Notes: generated by a model from the letters alone, not told the origin. Positions 45,205 through 53,855 are shown, counted from the first letter of the stretch. The stretch: 64,000 nt of DNA from Ryuthela nishihirai (GCA_038380435.1 JAWZYU010000019.1:34063801-34127800); one strand, 5' to 3'. Numbers and translations: made by a program.

Positions 45205-45397
45205 TAAAAAAAAATTAAGGGGGGAGTGACGCAATCGAGCTAGAGAAAATAAAGTTGGGGGCGATAGACTAGTTTTCATTTTAATTACAATGTAATCATT
45301 TATTTAATTAGAATATAATATTTTCCCTTCTTTTTAGTAATCTTAAAAAGTCTTGAAAAATGCATGAAATATGCACCAGTGTCATATTTTTTTTGCG
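45205..45397 (+). mobile_element. R1 dispersed repeat copy
   Basis: Starts GGGGGGAGTGACGCAATCGAG; contains GCGATAGACTAGTTTTCATT, ATTTTCCCTTCTTTTTAGT and AGTCTTGAAAAATGCATGAA. It runs into a minisatellite where other copies have their middle part. Confidence 0.65.
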
Positions 45398-45562
45398 TCT
45401 GTACCAATTACTCTTGTACCTTTACTCCAATCCCTCTGTACCAATTGCCTCTGTACCTTTACTCTAATCCCTCTGTACCAATTGCCTCTGTACCTTTACT
45501 CCAATCCCTCTGTACCAATTGCCTCTGTACCTTTACTCCAATCCCTCTGTACCAATTCTTCT
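45398..45562. repeat. 37-bp minisatellite, about 4.5 units
   Basis: CTGTACCAATTGCCTCTGTA plus CCTTTACTCCAATCCCT repeats with a 37-bp step. The overlapping frames of 85 and 107 codons are shifted by each unit, so no protein repeat is conserved. It may have grown within the R1 copy: R1 has a single TTTACTACCATTCCC-like segment at the same place. Confidence 0.9.
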
Positions 45563-45587
45563 TATTCTCAGAAGGTCCTGTCATTCC

Positions 45588-45684
45588 TGACATTGTCAGT
45601 AGATTTGTTCTGGTTCCTCCGAAGTTAATGAGCTATGACGTCTTTGAAAACTCGTTAAACTTGTCAGTATGTGTTAAAAGTCTG
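45588..45684 (+). mobile_element. mariner 5' fragment
   Basis: GTAGATTTGTTCTGGTTCCTC, GAAGTTAATGAGCTATGACG, TCTTTGAAAACTCG and TATGTGTTAAAA follow the order of the early part of the mariner at 35660 (GTAGATTTGAGCCCGTTCCT, GAAGTTAACGAGCTACGAC). Only about 97 bp remains. Confidence 0.8.
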
Positions 45685-46245
45685 TAAATGGTAGATAGGT
45701 AGTCACTGGAAGGAGAGCTATGCACCAATCCCCTGTGATGATGCATAGAACCGGCCAGGACTAGCACCTAATGTCCGACCCCGCCTTCTCGTGGTGCAGC
45801 CCGTTAGTACCTTTCAAAAGAGATACTCTATTATGGAAGTGAACGGAAGGCGAGGGCTGCCAGATTAGTGTGGACTACTGATCTGGGCAACTATAGCTAC
45901 TTTTCTTTTTTTTCATACTCTGCTGAGGAGCGGTCAACCACACAGGGTCCGGATGCTGATCATATATACCAACCTGCACCGAATTATGGCTCTGAGCTTG
46001 ATAGTGGATCCTGAATTTGATGCACTAGTGGGCTTCTGTGGAGGGAGAATCTTCCGCTGTGTTTTCTGTTTGTTTGTGGGTTGACAGCCCCAAGTGAATA
46101 GATTCACAGGATATGATTATCAGCTGGTGGATAATCTTGAGCAGAGGTCAGCGCAGGCACCTGAACTCTTTGCTTCTACTGGCATCGTCAAATTCTACAT
46201 TGGAGGAAGTCTTCCAGTGTAGATGGCTTCAGCCGTAAGTGGTGG
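45685..46245 (+). repeat. R2 unclassified repeat, copy 1
   Basis: Shares with 58200-58625 the blocks CGTTAGTACCTTTCAAAAGA, GGGCTTCTGTGGAGGGA, CTTCCGCTGTGTTTTCTG, AAGTGAATAGATTCACAGGA, CACCTGAACTCTTTGCTTCT and CAAATTCTACATTGGAGGAA. The CGTTAGTACC block is in the same plus orientation in both places while the rest is inverted between them. A GCCAGATTAGT/ACTGATCTGGGC inverted motif at about 45865-45895 resembles the palindrome of the 193-bp array. No frame is conserved between the copies. Confidence 0.75.
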
Positions 46246-46799
46246 GGGAACTGGTCTTTGCCCCATGTCTGAGATTAGGGTGCTGTTTGATATTGTCGGC
46301 ATTCCCTCTCTCAATAAACATAGTTTCTTTAAACATCCCACTAACCATTTTCTCTCCATAACAGATTAAGTCGTGTTCACTCACTCTGTAAATCAAAATT
46401 AAGTTGCTATTCTGCCTCCGTTTTTCGGCCGCCGAGCTCATTTGCTCTCTCGCTCTCACGTGTTCGACGTAAGGTGTCACATGACTCACGAACGAGGCAT
46501 CGGATCTCCCGTAACTGTACGTGAATGATACATAGCACATCTGCGCAGCTCTCCTGCGCATCTCCGATGGCCAAATAAAAAAAACTGTATATAGAAGGAA
46601 TTAACTGACCAGACGGTGTAGTGGTTATAGCATGGAGATGAGATATCACTTCTCGACAGTTGGGATCCGAGTTAATATCCCAGGTTATGTGACTTGTGTG
46701 TCTATTTGTTCGTCATTAACTGACAGTTAACAGATTGCAATGATTGTGATACCATAGTATTCTAAAGCTACAGGTCCTAATGATTTTTACATGTCCCGT
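46246..46799. other. Intergenic with a tRNA-like scrap
   Basis: Frames of 80-110 codons on the minus strand (46229-46649) have no recognisable domain. At about 46610-46690, GACGGTGTAGTGGTTATAGC with a later GGGATCCGAGTTAATATCCC looks like a decayed tRNA-derived head, not a functional tRNA. Confidence 0.4.
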
Positions 46800-47118
46800 G
46801 ATTCCAAATCCATGTATGGACTTCCCAGGTTCGAGTGCCTCCTGGGCCATTGCTGAGATTTATCTCCGCAAAACTCCCACCTTGCCCTGGGTCAGTAGGG
46901 GACACCAATGGACTTGGAAACCCGCCGTCCATTGAATGGGACGTAAAGCTGCGACTCCATGTATCCAAATAGACACACGTACACAGGGTATGGCTCTCTC
47001 GAGACTGCGTGGGCGGAAGAGCCATGTCCTGTGCACATTGAAGAACACGCTAGATGGCCTTGACGGGAGGCTACCATCTGTCTCCTAGCGGCTGTACTTT
47101 GGGTCTATTCTCCCTCAC
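46800..47118 (+). mobile_element. SINE-A, 5' part, split by the LTR retrotransposon
   Basis: Runs from near the B box (CCCAGGTTCGAGTGCCTCCT) to CTATTCTCCCTCAC, where the LTR element has inserted; the rest resumes at 51118. An internal inverted duplication lies at about 46985-47035 (ACACAGGGTATGGCTCTCTC near GGAAGAGCCATGTCCTGTGC), at the same position in the family as the foldback in the 5933-6343 copy. Minus frames of 61-82 codons here are shadows. Confidence 0.88.
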
Positions 47119-47721
47119 TGTGATGTTAACTCTTCGTTTGTCGGCCTATTGGGACCACTTAGGACGTTCCCTCGGTTCGATCGCTATACGCGACGGGTGA
47201 AAGAGTCTTTCGGATAAAATCAACGGTTTATTCACAATTGCAGAGAACTGATACTGAGGCTCCTTCCCCATAAATTAGTTCAACTTCAGACTTTACTTAA
47301 AAATAACAAAGATTTATTTAACCTTCCAACGTACTTGCTTGACGAGGACATATGCTCAATTACATGGATTACAACAACACCAGCTTACTATGCCTGTTCA
47401 GCTGTATTTACAGAGCCAATGCCGCTATTTCCAGTCGGCATTCCCCAGCTTACAATTTCTCGTCCGTCTCCTTCCGAAACTAGACCGGCTCTCTCGTTCT
47501 CATCGTTGCCAAACCTTTTCTTTTCTTTCTTCCTCTGCCTGACCACCTGGGCCGTCCGCTAGCAGTTGGGCGACATCCGTCCCTCGGGGCACTGCCCCTT
47601 CAATTAACTTTCCAGATGCCAGGACAGAGGCCTCCCCGTAGCATATGACTATTTTGGCGAAATCCAAAATAAATATACACAGCCTGAACAAAAAAAATCT
47701 AAAAAGGCCTCTAGCCTGACA
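47119..47721 (-). repeat. 3' LTR
   Basis: On the minus strand it starts TGTCAGGCTAGAGGCC and ends GTTAACATCACA. It differs from the partner LTR at about 47388 (C against T) and 47517 (T against C). The two matching frames on each LTR (75 and 67 codons plus) are not genes. Confidence 0.97.
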
Positions 47722-47731
47722 CCTCCCTGCC
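47722..47731 (-). promoter_or_regulatory. Polypurine tract of the LTR element
   Basis: Directly inside the 3' LTR the minus strand reads GGCAGGGAGG, the position and composition of the plus-strand primer of LTR retrotransposons. Confidence 0.75.
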
Positions 47732-48174
47732 AGAAGTCAGTAGTTAGTCCTGTTAACTGCTGACTAAAAAGTCAAGTTGAATGCTGAAAATCAGAGTTCA
47801 TTTTCGCATTAATCTTAGAGTTCAATGCCACAAGATACAGAGTTCTAAGTTGCTTCATGAATTCTATAAATTCTCTGCGAATTGGCACATCTTTTACACA
47901 TCTATGTACACTACACTTAAATATAAAATAACTTCTAGGTATACTTCCGCTGACTGAGTCTAAAAATTGTCTTTTTGCTTCAAACAAAAAAAAACCTGGT
48001 GACTGAAGTAGCTGTCCGAGAGTAAACAGATTATAAATTAATTATCTCACTAACAACTGTCTTTGACTAAGGAATGCCATACCGGCGGTGTTCATCGTTC
48101 ACAGGTGACATCCCATGTGAAAGGCTATGCACACCTTTCGTAACTACCTAGATATCACCTTCCCGTACGTACCC
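47732..48174 (-). other. Untranslated 3' internal region of the LTR element
   Basis: About 440 bp between the end of the protease frame and the polypurine tract. A 71-codon minus frame at 47772-47987 has no RT, RNase H or integrase motif. This is where a pol gene would be in an autonomous relative, so it probably marks the deletion or replacement. Confidence 0.6.
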
Positions 48175-49326
48175 TCAGACTCTACGGGCTGAAAGTCGTC
48201 GACATTGGCGTCGGCCTGACCCATTGTTACCTCCAATTGCCATGTTCGCTCCCTCCCCTACATAATTTTGATCATCGTAGACATCGAGTCTGACAGATTG
48301 CTGCACATGTTTGGGCTGGGAGATAGGACGGCGTTGATTGGACGGTCTCCATGGAGCATACATTTCCCTTCTTCTAGTTGGAATTTCTCTACCTCTTTCA
48401 TAGTAGCTTCCTCTATTGGCCCCCGGCTCGTGGATTTTCCTCCTGGGGATACCAGTTACAGGCCTTCTCTCCTTCTTTCTAAGTAACGTACTATATGCTT
48501 CCACACTCAGAAGTACCTCCTTCCGCAGCTTTGCTACTACTGCGCATAGCACTTTAATTTCTCCGCCACTCACAGTGCTATTGTCTGTACAATCAATCAA
48601 ACTTAAAGGCAGCTCTTTTACCTCTGCCCTTATGGCATCACCAAACGGTCCATGCAACAACAGATGGTCTTTTACCGGGTGTTTTTCTTCGTTTAGCATC
48701 CCCTTTCTGATTACTGTCAGTTCTGCCCCCGAATCCACGACTGCTCTAGCTGTCTGGTCGCCACATCTGACTCGAACCTCTTCATAATCTACTGGGATAC
48801 GTATCTCTCCCTGTCCCATTACTCGACTGCTTGGACTTGGCTTTGTATGTGTCGTAACCCTTCCTATTGTTGCCTCACAAACATCTTTAGAATTCTGATC
48901 CAAGGTGCTAACTTGGTACACCTGAGTTCGGTTCTCACGGTCCCCCGTTCTCAGTGGGCAATCTTTCATCAAATGTTCGTCAGATCTACATTTATGGCAC
49001 CTCCTTACTTTTGGGACATTTCTATATTCAGCTAACTTAACTGCCGATTGATACCTTCTGCTCGAATAATTTCTCTCTGAGTCTATCCTCTGCTGGGGGG
49101 AAACAATACGTTCTGCATATTGTCTATGCCTTACCTCTTTAAAAGTTAGGACCTCTTCCATTCCGTTTACACTGGCTAGATGGATTTCTGCCCAAGTGGC
49201 TATTTCGTCTGCTTTTGCCCATGACTCCGCCTCTTTCTGTACTACGTAAGCATGAGTGTCTTGAGGAAGGCTATCACGTAATTTATCCGACACTATCAGG
49301 TCCATAAGCTCCTCAAAATTTGTCAC
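48175..49326 (-). CDS. Gag C-terminal part, zinc knuckle and aspartic protease of the LTR element
   Basis: A 383-codon frame following an in-frame TAG (49327-49329); its first codon is GTG at 49326, so it is really the continuation of the upstream gag frame and not an independent gene. Residues 1-60 (LMDLIVSDKLRDSLPQDTHA...) resemble the SCAN-like helical C-terminal capsid part. A CCHC knuckle, C110-x2-C113-x4-H118-x4-C123, binds nucleic acid in this family. The protease-like segment spans about 175-285 with VVDSGAELTVI at 196-206; D198-S-G-A is the catalytic triad of retroviral-type proteases. A basic, arginine-rich tail follows up to the stop. Without readthrough of the TAG this part would not be made from the gag start. 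Cleavage of Gag is the expected role; activity is unproven. Confidence 0.9.
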   Translation of the reverse strand: MTNFEELMDLIVSDKLRDSLPQDTHAYVVQKEAESWAKADEIATWAEIHLASVNGMEEVLTFKEVRHRQYAERIVSPQQRIDSERNYSSRRYQSAVKLAEYRNVPKVRRCHKCRSDEHLMKDCPLRTGDRENRTQVYQVSTLDQNSKDVCEATIGRVTTHTKPSPSSRVMGQGEIRIPVDYEEVRVRCGDQTARAVVDSGAELTVIRKGMLNEEKHPVKDHLLLHGPFGDAIRAEVKELPLSLIDCTDNSTVSGGEIKVLCAVVAKLRKEVLLSVEAYSTLLRKKERRPVTGIPRRKIHEPGANRGSYYERGREIPTRRREMYAPWRPSNQRRPISQPKHVQQSVRLDVYDDQNYVGEGANMAIGGNNGSGRRQCRRLSARRV

Positions 49327-50124
49327 CTACCTACTGCGGACGTAGTAATCCCAGCTATTTCTGAGTCTCGAGGCTAATTGATTGTATGACTCATTCGGTT
49401 CTTTCGTGATAGTTTCAAACTTTCTCTTGTACGCAGAGGGAGTGAGCTTAAACTCTTTTAATACGGCCTCTTTAACTTTCTTATAATGAACAAAATCCTC
49501 TGCACTTAATTTTCGAAAAACGTGATTTGCATAATTACCATCTAAAAAAGAAATGATGACTTTGCCTTGAAACACCTCTGGTACTTCATATATCTTAAAT
49601 CCCCTTTCCGCTGTCTCAAAGAGATTTATCACCTCTTCAGGGTTTTTAGGGCTTCCAGCTAACATATTTCCCAATAATTTTATATAATTAGCCAGCCGCG
49701 CATCTGCTGGATTACTAGATACTGCCACCGTTCGCCCATCACCCCTCTCCTCGTTTGCATTCCTCATTTGCAGTTCCAGCATTCTATACTCATGCTCTCT
49801 CTCCTTTTCTCTTTCCCTTTCTGCAGCCTCTCTCTCTTCCCTTCTCAGTTGCATCTCTAACCTCATCCTCTCTAATTCAAAATCATATCCAATCCTTTCT
49901 TTAGCTCTCTGCTTTCTGGTCCCGCTCTGCAGCATATCCGTATCGTCGTCATTGCCATAATCCCTCAACCCTCTCATGTCTATCGCAGCATCAGACTCTC
50001 TGTCTATTGTCACCTCCTCGCCTCCCAGATCATTCCCTGAATAACCATCCTGCGCGCTATCCCTCTCTGTGAAGCCTCGTCTTAACTCATCCCTTTCCCT
50101 ATCGCGACTGCTCCTAAGCTCCAT
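49327..50124 (-). CDS. Gag N-terminal part of the LTR element
   Basis: 265 codons from ATG at 50124 to TAG at 49329-49327. Residues 1-85 are acidic and charged. Residues about 85-125 are very rich in E and R with heptad-like spacing (RLEMQLRREEREAAEREREK), a probable coiled coil. Residues about 145-265 are capsid-like (LANYIKLLGNMLAG, FEITAERGFKIYEVPE-like, FKLTPSAYKRKFETI, SYNQLASRLRNSWDYYV). Gag packages the element's RNA into particles. The terminating TAG sits in the middle of a conserved helical region and the downstream frame is in phase, so a complete Gag needs either readthrough or an intact copy elsewhere; a simple CAG-to-TAG change would explain it. Confidence 0.88.
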   Translation of the reverse strand: MELRSSRDRERDELRRGFTERDSAQDGYSGNDLGGEEVTIDRESDAAIDMRGLRDYGNDDDTDMLQSGTRKQRAKERIGYDFELERMRLEMQLRREEREAAEREREKEREHEYRMLELQMRNANEERGDGRTVAVSSNPADARLANYIKLLGNMLAGSPKNPEEVINLFETAERGFKIYEVPEVFQGKVIISFLDGNYANHVFRKLSAEDFVHYKKVKEAVLKEFKLTPSAYKRKFETITKEPNESYNQLASRLRNSWDYYVRSR

Positions 50125-50514
50125 TTTAGCTCGTACAGGCCTCTGCCGTATCTAACTACTCGCCCCTAGAGTAAGAGGATACTTACCTCCGATGTGATGA
50201 CAGGAACGAACCGCCTCGTCAGTCTGCTACCTGAAGCACACAGTCGGAACACTCTTGGCAGTATCAGCCTTGCGTTCGGTCAGCTCCCAGTGGATGTTGA
50301 ACTTTTCCGTCACCTTCACAGCTTTTTCCACAGTTCGAACGTGATGCACGATTCTTCAGATACCTTCACAGCTACTCTATCGCCTGAAGCACACCGCAGG
50401 ACACTCTTGGCAGTATCAGCCTTGTTCTGGTCAGCTCACCATGGATGTCGGAACTCTTCCGTCACCTTCGCCGCTACTTTCACCTCTGTTGCGTACTGTC
50501 GGACTGCGCCACTT
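50125..50514 (-). other. Leader of the LTR element with an internal duplication
   Basis: Between the 5' LTR and the gag start. An 85-90 bp segment occurs twice with a 163-bp step: 50230-50318 and 50393-50468 (plus-strand landmarks CTGAAGCACAC, ACTCTTGGCAGTATCAGCCTT, CCGTCACCTT). A 139-codon plus frame at 50194-50613 is antisense and not called. Confidence 0.85.
50498..50511 (-). promoter_or_regulatory. tRNA primer binding site of the LTR element
   Basis: Four bases inside the 5' LTR the minus strand reads TGGCGCAGTCCGAC. TGGCGCAGTC is the complement of the tRNA-Ser 3' end used by many gypsy-group elements, so the first-strand primer is probably tRNA-Ser; the 3' half has at least one difference from the usual sequence. 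Confidence 0.78.
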
Positions 50515-51117
50515 TGTGATGTTAACTCTTCGTTTGTCGGCCTATTGGGACCACTTAGGACGTTCCCTCGGTTCGATCGCTATACGCGACGGGTGAAAGA
50601 GTCTTTCGGATAAAATCAACGGTTTATTCACAATTGCAGAGAACTGATACTGAGGCTCCTTCCCCATAAATTAGTTCAACTTCAGACTTTACTTAAAAAT
50701 AACAAAGATTTATTTAACCTTCCAACGTACTTGCTTGACGAGGACATATGCTCAATTACATGGATTACAACAACACCAGCTTATTATGCCTGTTCAGCTG
50801 TATTTACAGAGCCAATGCCGCTATTTCCAGTCGGCATTCCCCAGCTTACAATTTCTCGTCCGTCTCCTTCCGAAACTAGACCGGCTCTCTCGTTCTCATC
50901 GTTGCCAAACCCTTTCTTTTCTTTCTTCCTCTGCCTGACCACCTGGGCCGTCCGCTAGCAGTTGGGCGACATCCGTCCCTCGGGGCACTGCCCCTTCAAT
51001 TAACTTTCCAGATGCCAGGACAGAGGCCTCCCCGTAGCATATGACTATTTTGGCGAAATCCAAAATAAATATACACAGCCTGAACAAAAAAAATCTAAAA
51101 AGGCCTCTAGCCTGACA
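50515..51117 (-). repeat. 5' LTR
   Basis: 603 bp, same length and ends as the 3' LTR (TGTCAGG...ATCACA on the minus strand). It would contain the promoter of the element; no clear TATA box was identified by eye. Confidence 0.97.
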
Positions 51118-51207
51118 CTCACTTTCTTTGAGCCCTCGGGTCCTTGTGACCATCATTTAGCCCATTTGTGTGCAAAAAAGTGCCGCTCAGAGGTCAGCCC
51201 AACCCTA
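51118..51207 (+). mobile_element. SINE-A, 3' part beyond the LTR insertion
   Basis: Starts with the second CTCAC, then TTTCTTTGAGCCCTCGGGTC, ATTTAGCCCATTTGTGTGCA and GTGCCGCTCAGAGGT, completing the copy begun at 46800. Confidence 0.92.
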
Positions 51208-51511
51208 TATATGAGCACTAAGATCGTAATCTGATTATGCCAGACTCTGCGATATTGTTGATAATTTGTATTTAATCAATGTAATTTCCATTACTAATAG
51301 AATTAGACGAAACTCAAGTTATAAGATTTTATATAGATATAAATATTTTGAAATTCTAGGTAATTTATTGCCCCATTTGTTCTATTTTTAAATCTTGCGG
51401 TAAAATTTTATGCGTTTCCTGTGAATAAATATTAAAATAATAAATTAAGGAAAAGTATTCTTAATGAGACTTAACACGTTACGAGACGCAATAGAAAGAA
51501 GTAAGAATTGA
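51208..51511. other. AT-rich intergenic sequence
   Basis: Nothing recognised. Confidence 0.5.
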
Positions 51512-51634
51512 TTTAAATAAATAATAAATTAATAAATACCCCCCCCCCCCCAAGCAGCTGCTTGCCACAGAGGTCTGACAGGAGCTTGTCAGTTTACATG
51601 CCAGAGTAGAAGGTCTGAGAGGATGGCAGGTTTT
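51512..51634 (-). mobile_element. SINE-B 3' half
   Basis: AATAAATACCCCCCCCCCCC (expanded C run), CAAGCAGCTGCTTGCCACAG, and GAGGATGGCAGG. The C12 run replaces the usual C5. Confidence 0.92.
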
Positions 51635-52070
51635 AAATCTACAAAAATAATAATGTATACAGGGTGATTTAAATGAAGGACACTAGGTTTAAAATTCGGT
51701 GCATGGGAAGCATAAATGTGTGAACAACATATTTCAAAAGGAGAAATTGACAATATTTGTATACTACAGAAAATTTTAAAAGTTTTCAAATAGGTACCAC
51801 ACTTTCATCATGCCTTTAAACTCAAAAAAGGTGAATTGGAGATTGAAGTGTGGGGTGACCCAAAACTTTATGTCACCTGACTAAACTTCATTACAGTTTC
51901 TTCAGTGGGGATTATTACAAGCATCGAGTTTACATGCCACCTTTATCGTTAACTATAAATAAGCTAAAGAAGAAACACAAACCGTACAATAATTCTTACA
52001 AATTATATGGAAAGAATCTTGTGTGTTGGGATGGAGATGAGCGATTCAGATGGAGATGAGCGATCCATTA
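51635..52070. other. Intergenic, no recognised gene
   Basis: Begins with ACAGGGTGATTTAAATGAAG; no domain found. It lies outside the left arm of the large inverted repeat. Confidence 0.45.
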
Positions 52071-52147
52071 TTTAATGCACCGGGTTCCCTTGATATGGCA
52101 CATTATTTAGGAACACACATTAACACCAATATTCCAAATTTTAGTAA

Positions 52148-52675
52148 ATGCTCCGGACCACTAAAACCAAAAATGATAGAAATTGCAAATGCATTAAGGA
52201 GCATTGCAAGAACCGAGTTTCAGTTTTCACTGACGGTTTCACTTGCGTCGAAAAACACAATTCCGGGTGTGCTTTCGTAATTCCTTCATTAGGCTATGGC
52301 CAAGGAATATCCCTTCCCTACACCAATTCTTCCACAGTAGCAGAATTAGAATCTATCAAACATGCACTAATTTACATCCTACACGAAAGCTCAAATAATA
52401 ATCAAGCACACCAATATACTATTTTTACAGATAGTAAACAGTCCCTATACACACTTAGAAATTTGCAGAATTACGACTCAAGTGATTCATTACTACATAC
52501 CCTCTACATAACAATAGGTAAACTCTTGAATGCACATGTAGATGTGCTGTTCGCGTGGATCCCGGGACATTATTCAATTGCTCCAAATCACCTTGCTGAC
52601 AAGTTAGCGAATCAAGCTAGAGAAGTAAGTATAAATGTACTATTTTACTTCATTTGTAATAAATGGAAGGACTAA
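52148..52675 (+). pseudogene. Retrotransposon RNase H domain, left arm, frameshifted
   Basis: Plus-strand frame with VSVFTDGFTCVEKHNSGCAF, AELESIKHALIYIL, YTIFTDSKQSLYTL and VLFAWIPGHYSIAPNHLADK: the RNase H pattern with acidic residues D (FTDG), E (AELE), D (FTDS) and D (LADK). About 155 residues, a whole RNase H domain, as found at the C-terminus of ORF2 of some non-LTR retrotransposons. Compared with the right-arm copy it lacks 4 bases near 52190, which puts the upstream residues out of frame. FTDGS has become FTDGF. No reverse transcriptase is attached. Confidence 0.9.
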
Positions 52676-53247
52676 TCAAAGCATTCTAATGTTAGTGTAA
52701 AAAAATTTATATTTCTTTTTTTCACAGAAGAAATGCCACAAATATTTATAATTTTATTTCCTAATATGTTTTTTTTTTCATTACAGAACAGTTCTGAAAC
52801 CGTCATGATACCTGTTGTATTCAAATTTTAAAGCTATATCAGGTACTAACCTTAAAACATATTAATCTTGTCTTCGTGTTATTATTGATATATCAGGTAC
52901 TATTTCCTAATTATATAAGTATATTCCCTAATTAGTAATATTCCCTAATTACATGTCGATATTCGCAGTCTTACTGGTCCTCTCTACCTAATCATGCTAA
53001 CAAAAATAGGAAAAACTGAAACAAAAAGCAATAAAGAATAATAACACGAAGACAAGATTAATATGTTTTAAGTTTACTACCTTATATAGCTTTAAAACTA
53101 GAATACAACAGGTATTATGACGGTTTCAGGAGAACTGTTCTGTAATGAAAAAAAATATATTAGGAAATAAAATTATTAATATTTGTGACATTTCTTCTGT
53201 GAAAAAAAGAAATATTAATTTTTTACACTAACATTAGAATACTTTGA

Positions 53248-53754
53248 TTAGTCCTTCCCTTTATTACAAATGAAGTAAAATAGTACATTTATACTTACTT
53301 CTCTAGCTTGATTCGCTAACTTGTCAGCAAGGTGATTTGGAGCAATTAAATAATGCCCCGGGATCCACGCGAACAGCACATCTACATGTGTATTCAAGAG
53401 TTTACCTATTGTTATGTAGAGGGTATGTAGTAATGAATCACTTGAGTCGTAATTCTGCAAATTTCTAAGTGTGTATAGGGACTGTTTACTATCTGTAAAA
53501 ATAGTATATTGGTGTGCTTGATTATTATTTGAGCTTTCGTGTAGGATGTAAATTAGTGCATGTTTGATAGCTTCTAATTCTGCTACTGTGGAAGAACTGG
53601 TGTAGGGAAGGGATATTCCTTGGCCATAGCCTAATGAAGGAATTACGAAAGCACACCCGGAATTGTGTTTTTCGATGCAAGTGGAACCGTCAGTGAAAAC
53701 TGAAACTCGGTTCTTGCAATGCTCCTTAATGTATTCATTTGCAATTTCTATCAT
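53248..53754 (-). CDS. Retrotransposon RNase H domain, right arm, open frame
   Basis: 168 codons on the minus strand, open from ATG at 53754; the frame stays open further upstream to the arm edge. Motifs: VFTDGSTCIEKHNSGCAF (first D), AELEAIKHALIYIL (E), IFTDSKQSLYTL (second D) and WIPGHYLIAPNHLADKLAN (H and last D). The full catalytic set D-E-D-D with the histidine is present, so the fold could be intact. In the parent element it would degrade RNA in RNA-DNA hybrids during reverse transcription. Here it is an orphan with no endonuclease or RT, no host promoter recognised, so probably a fragment without function unless transcribed from outside. Confidence 0.85.
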   Translation of the reverse strand: MIEIANEYIKEHCKNRVSVFTDGSTCIEKHNSGCAFVIPSLGYGQGISLPYTSSSTVAELEAIKHALIYILHESSNNNQAHQYTIFTDSKQSLYTLRNLQNYDSSDSLLHTLYITIGKLLNTHVDVLFAWIPGHYLIAPNHLADKLANQAREVSINVLFYFICNKGKD

Positions 53755-53855
53755 TTTTGGTTTTAGTGGTCCGGAGCATTTACTAAAATTTGGAATATTG
53801 GTGTTAATGTGTGTTTTTAAGTATTGTGCTATGTCAAGGGAACCAGTGCATTAAA

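Larger units (their letters stand above)
47119..51117 (-). mobile_element. Non-autonomous LTR retrotransposon, 4.0 kb, gag-protease without pol
   Basis: Two 603-bp LTRs (47119-47721, 50515-51117) flank 2.8 kb of internal sequence, all read on the minus strand. CTCAC is duplicated outside (47114-47118, 51118-51122). By eye the LTRs differ at two positions, so insertion was recent. The order on the minus strand is 5' LTR, tRNA-Ser-like primer site, 390-bp leader with an internal duplication, gag with coiled coil and capsid-like part, a TAG in frame, zinc knuckle, aspartic protease, a basic tail, about 450 bp without a recognised domain, polypurine tract and 3' LTR. Reverse transcriptase, RNase H and integrase are missing, so it would depend on enzymes from a related gypsy-type element. 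Confidence 0.95.
52071..53855. repeat. Large inverted repeat, 816/819-bp arms, 150-bp spacer
   Basis: Left arm 52071-52886 and right arm 53037-53855 are reverse complements of high identity (I estimate above 95%). They share outer edges (TTTAATGCAC / GTGCATTAAA) and inner edges (TCTTCGTGTTATTATT). The spacer 52887-53036 is unrelated AT-rich sequence. Each arm carries the same LINE RNase H piece plus about 200 bp downstream of it. A transcript through both arms would fold into a very long duplex. Confidence 0.95.

Noticed and set aside
45364..45687. Apparent repetitive secreted protein with LYLYSNPSVPI-like repeats, in two frames
   Set aside because: The 37-bp period gives similar peptides in all frames; this is a minisatellite read out as protein.
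48416..48787. 123-codon plus-strand frame
   Set aside because: Antisense to the protease-coding frame, where motifs (CCHC, DSGA) support the minus strand.
50194..50613. 139-codon plus-strand frame
   Set aside because: Antisense to the leader and LTR of the retrotransposon, with no recognisable domain.
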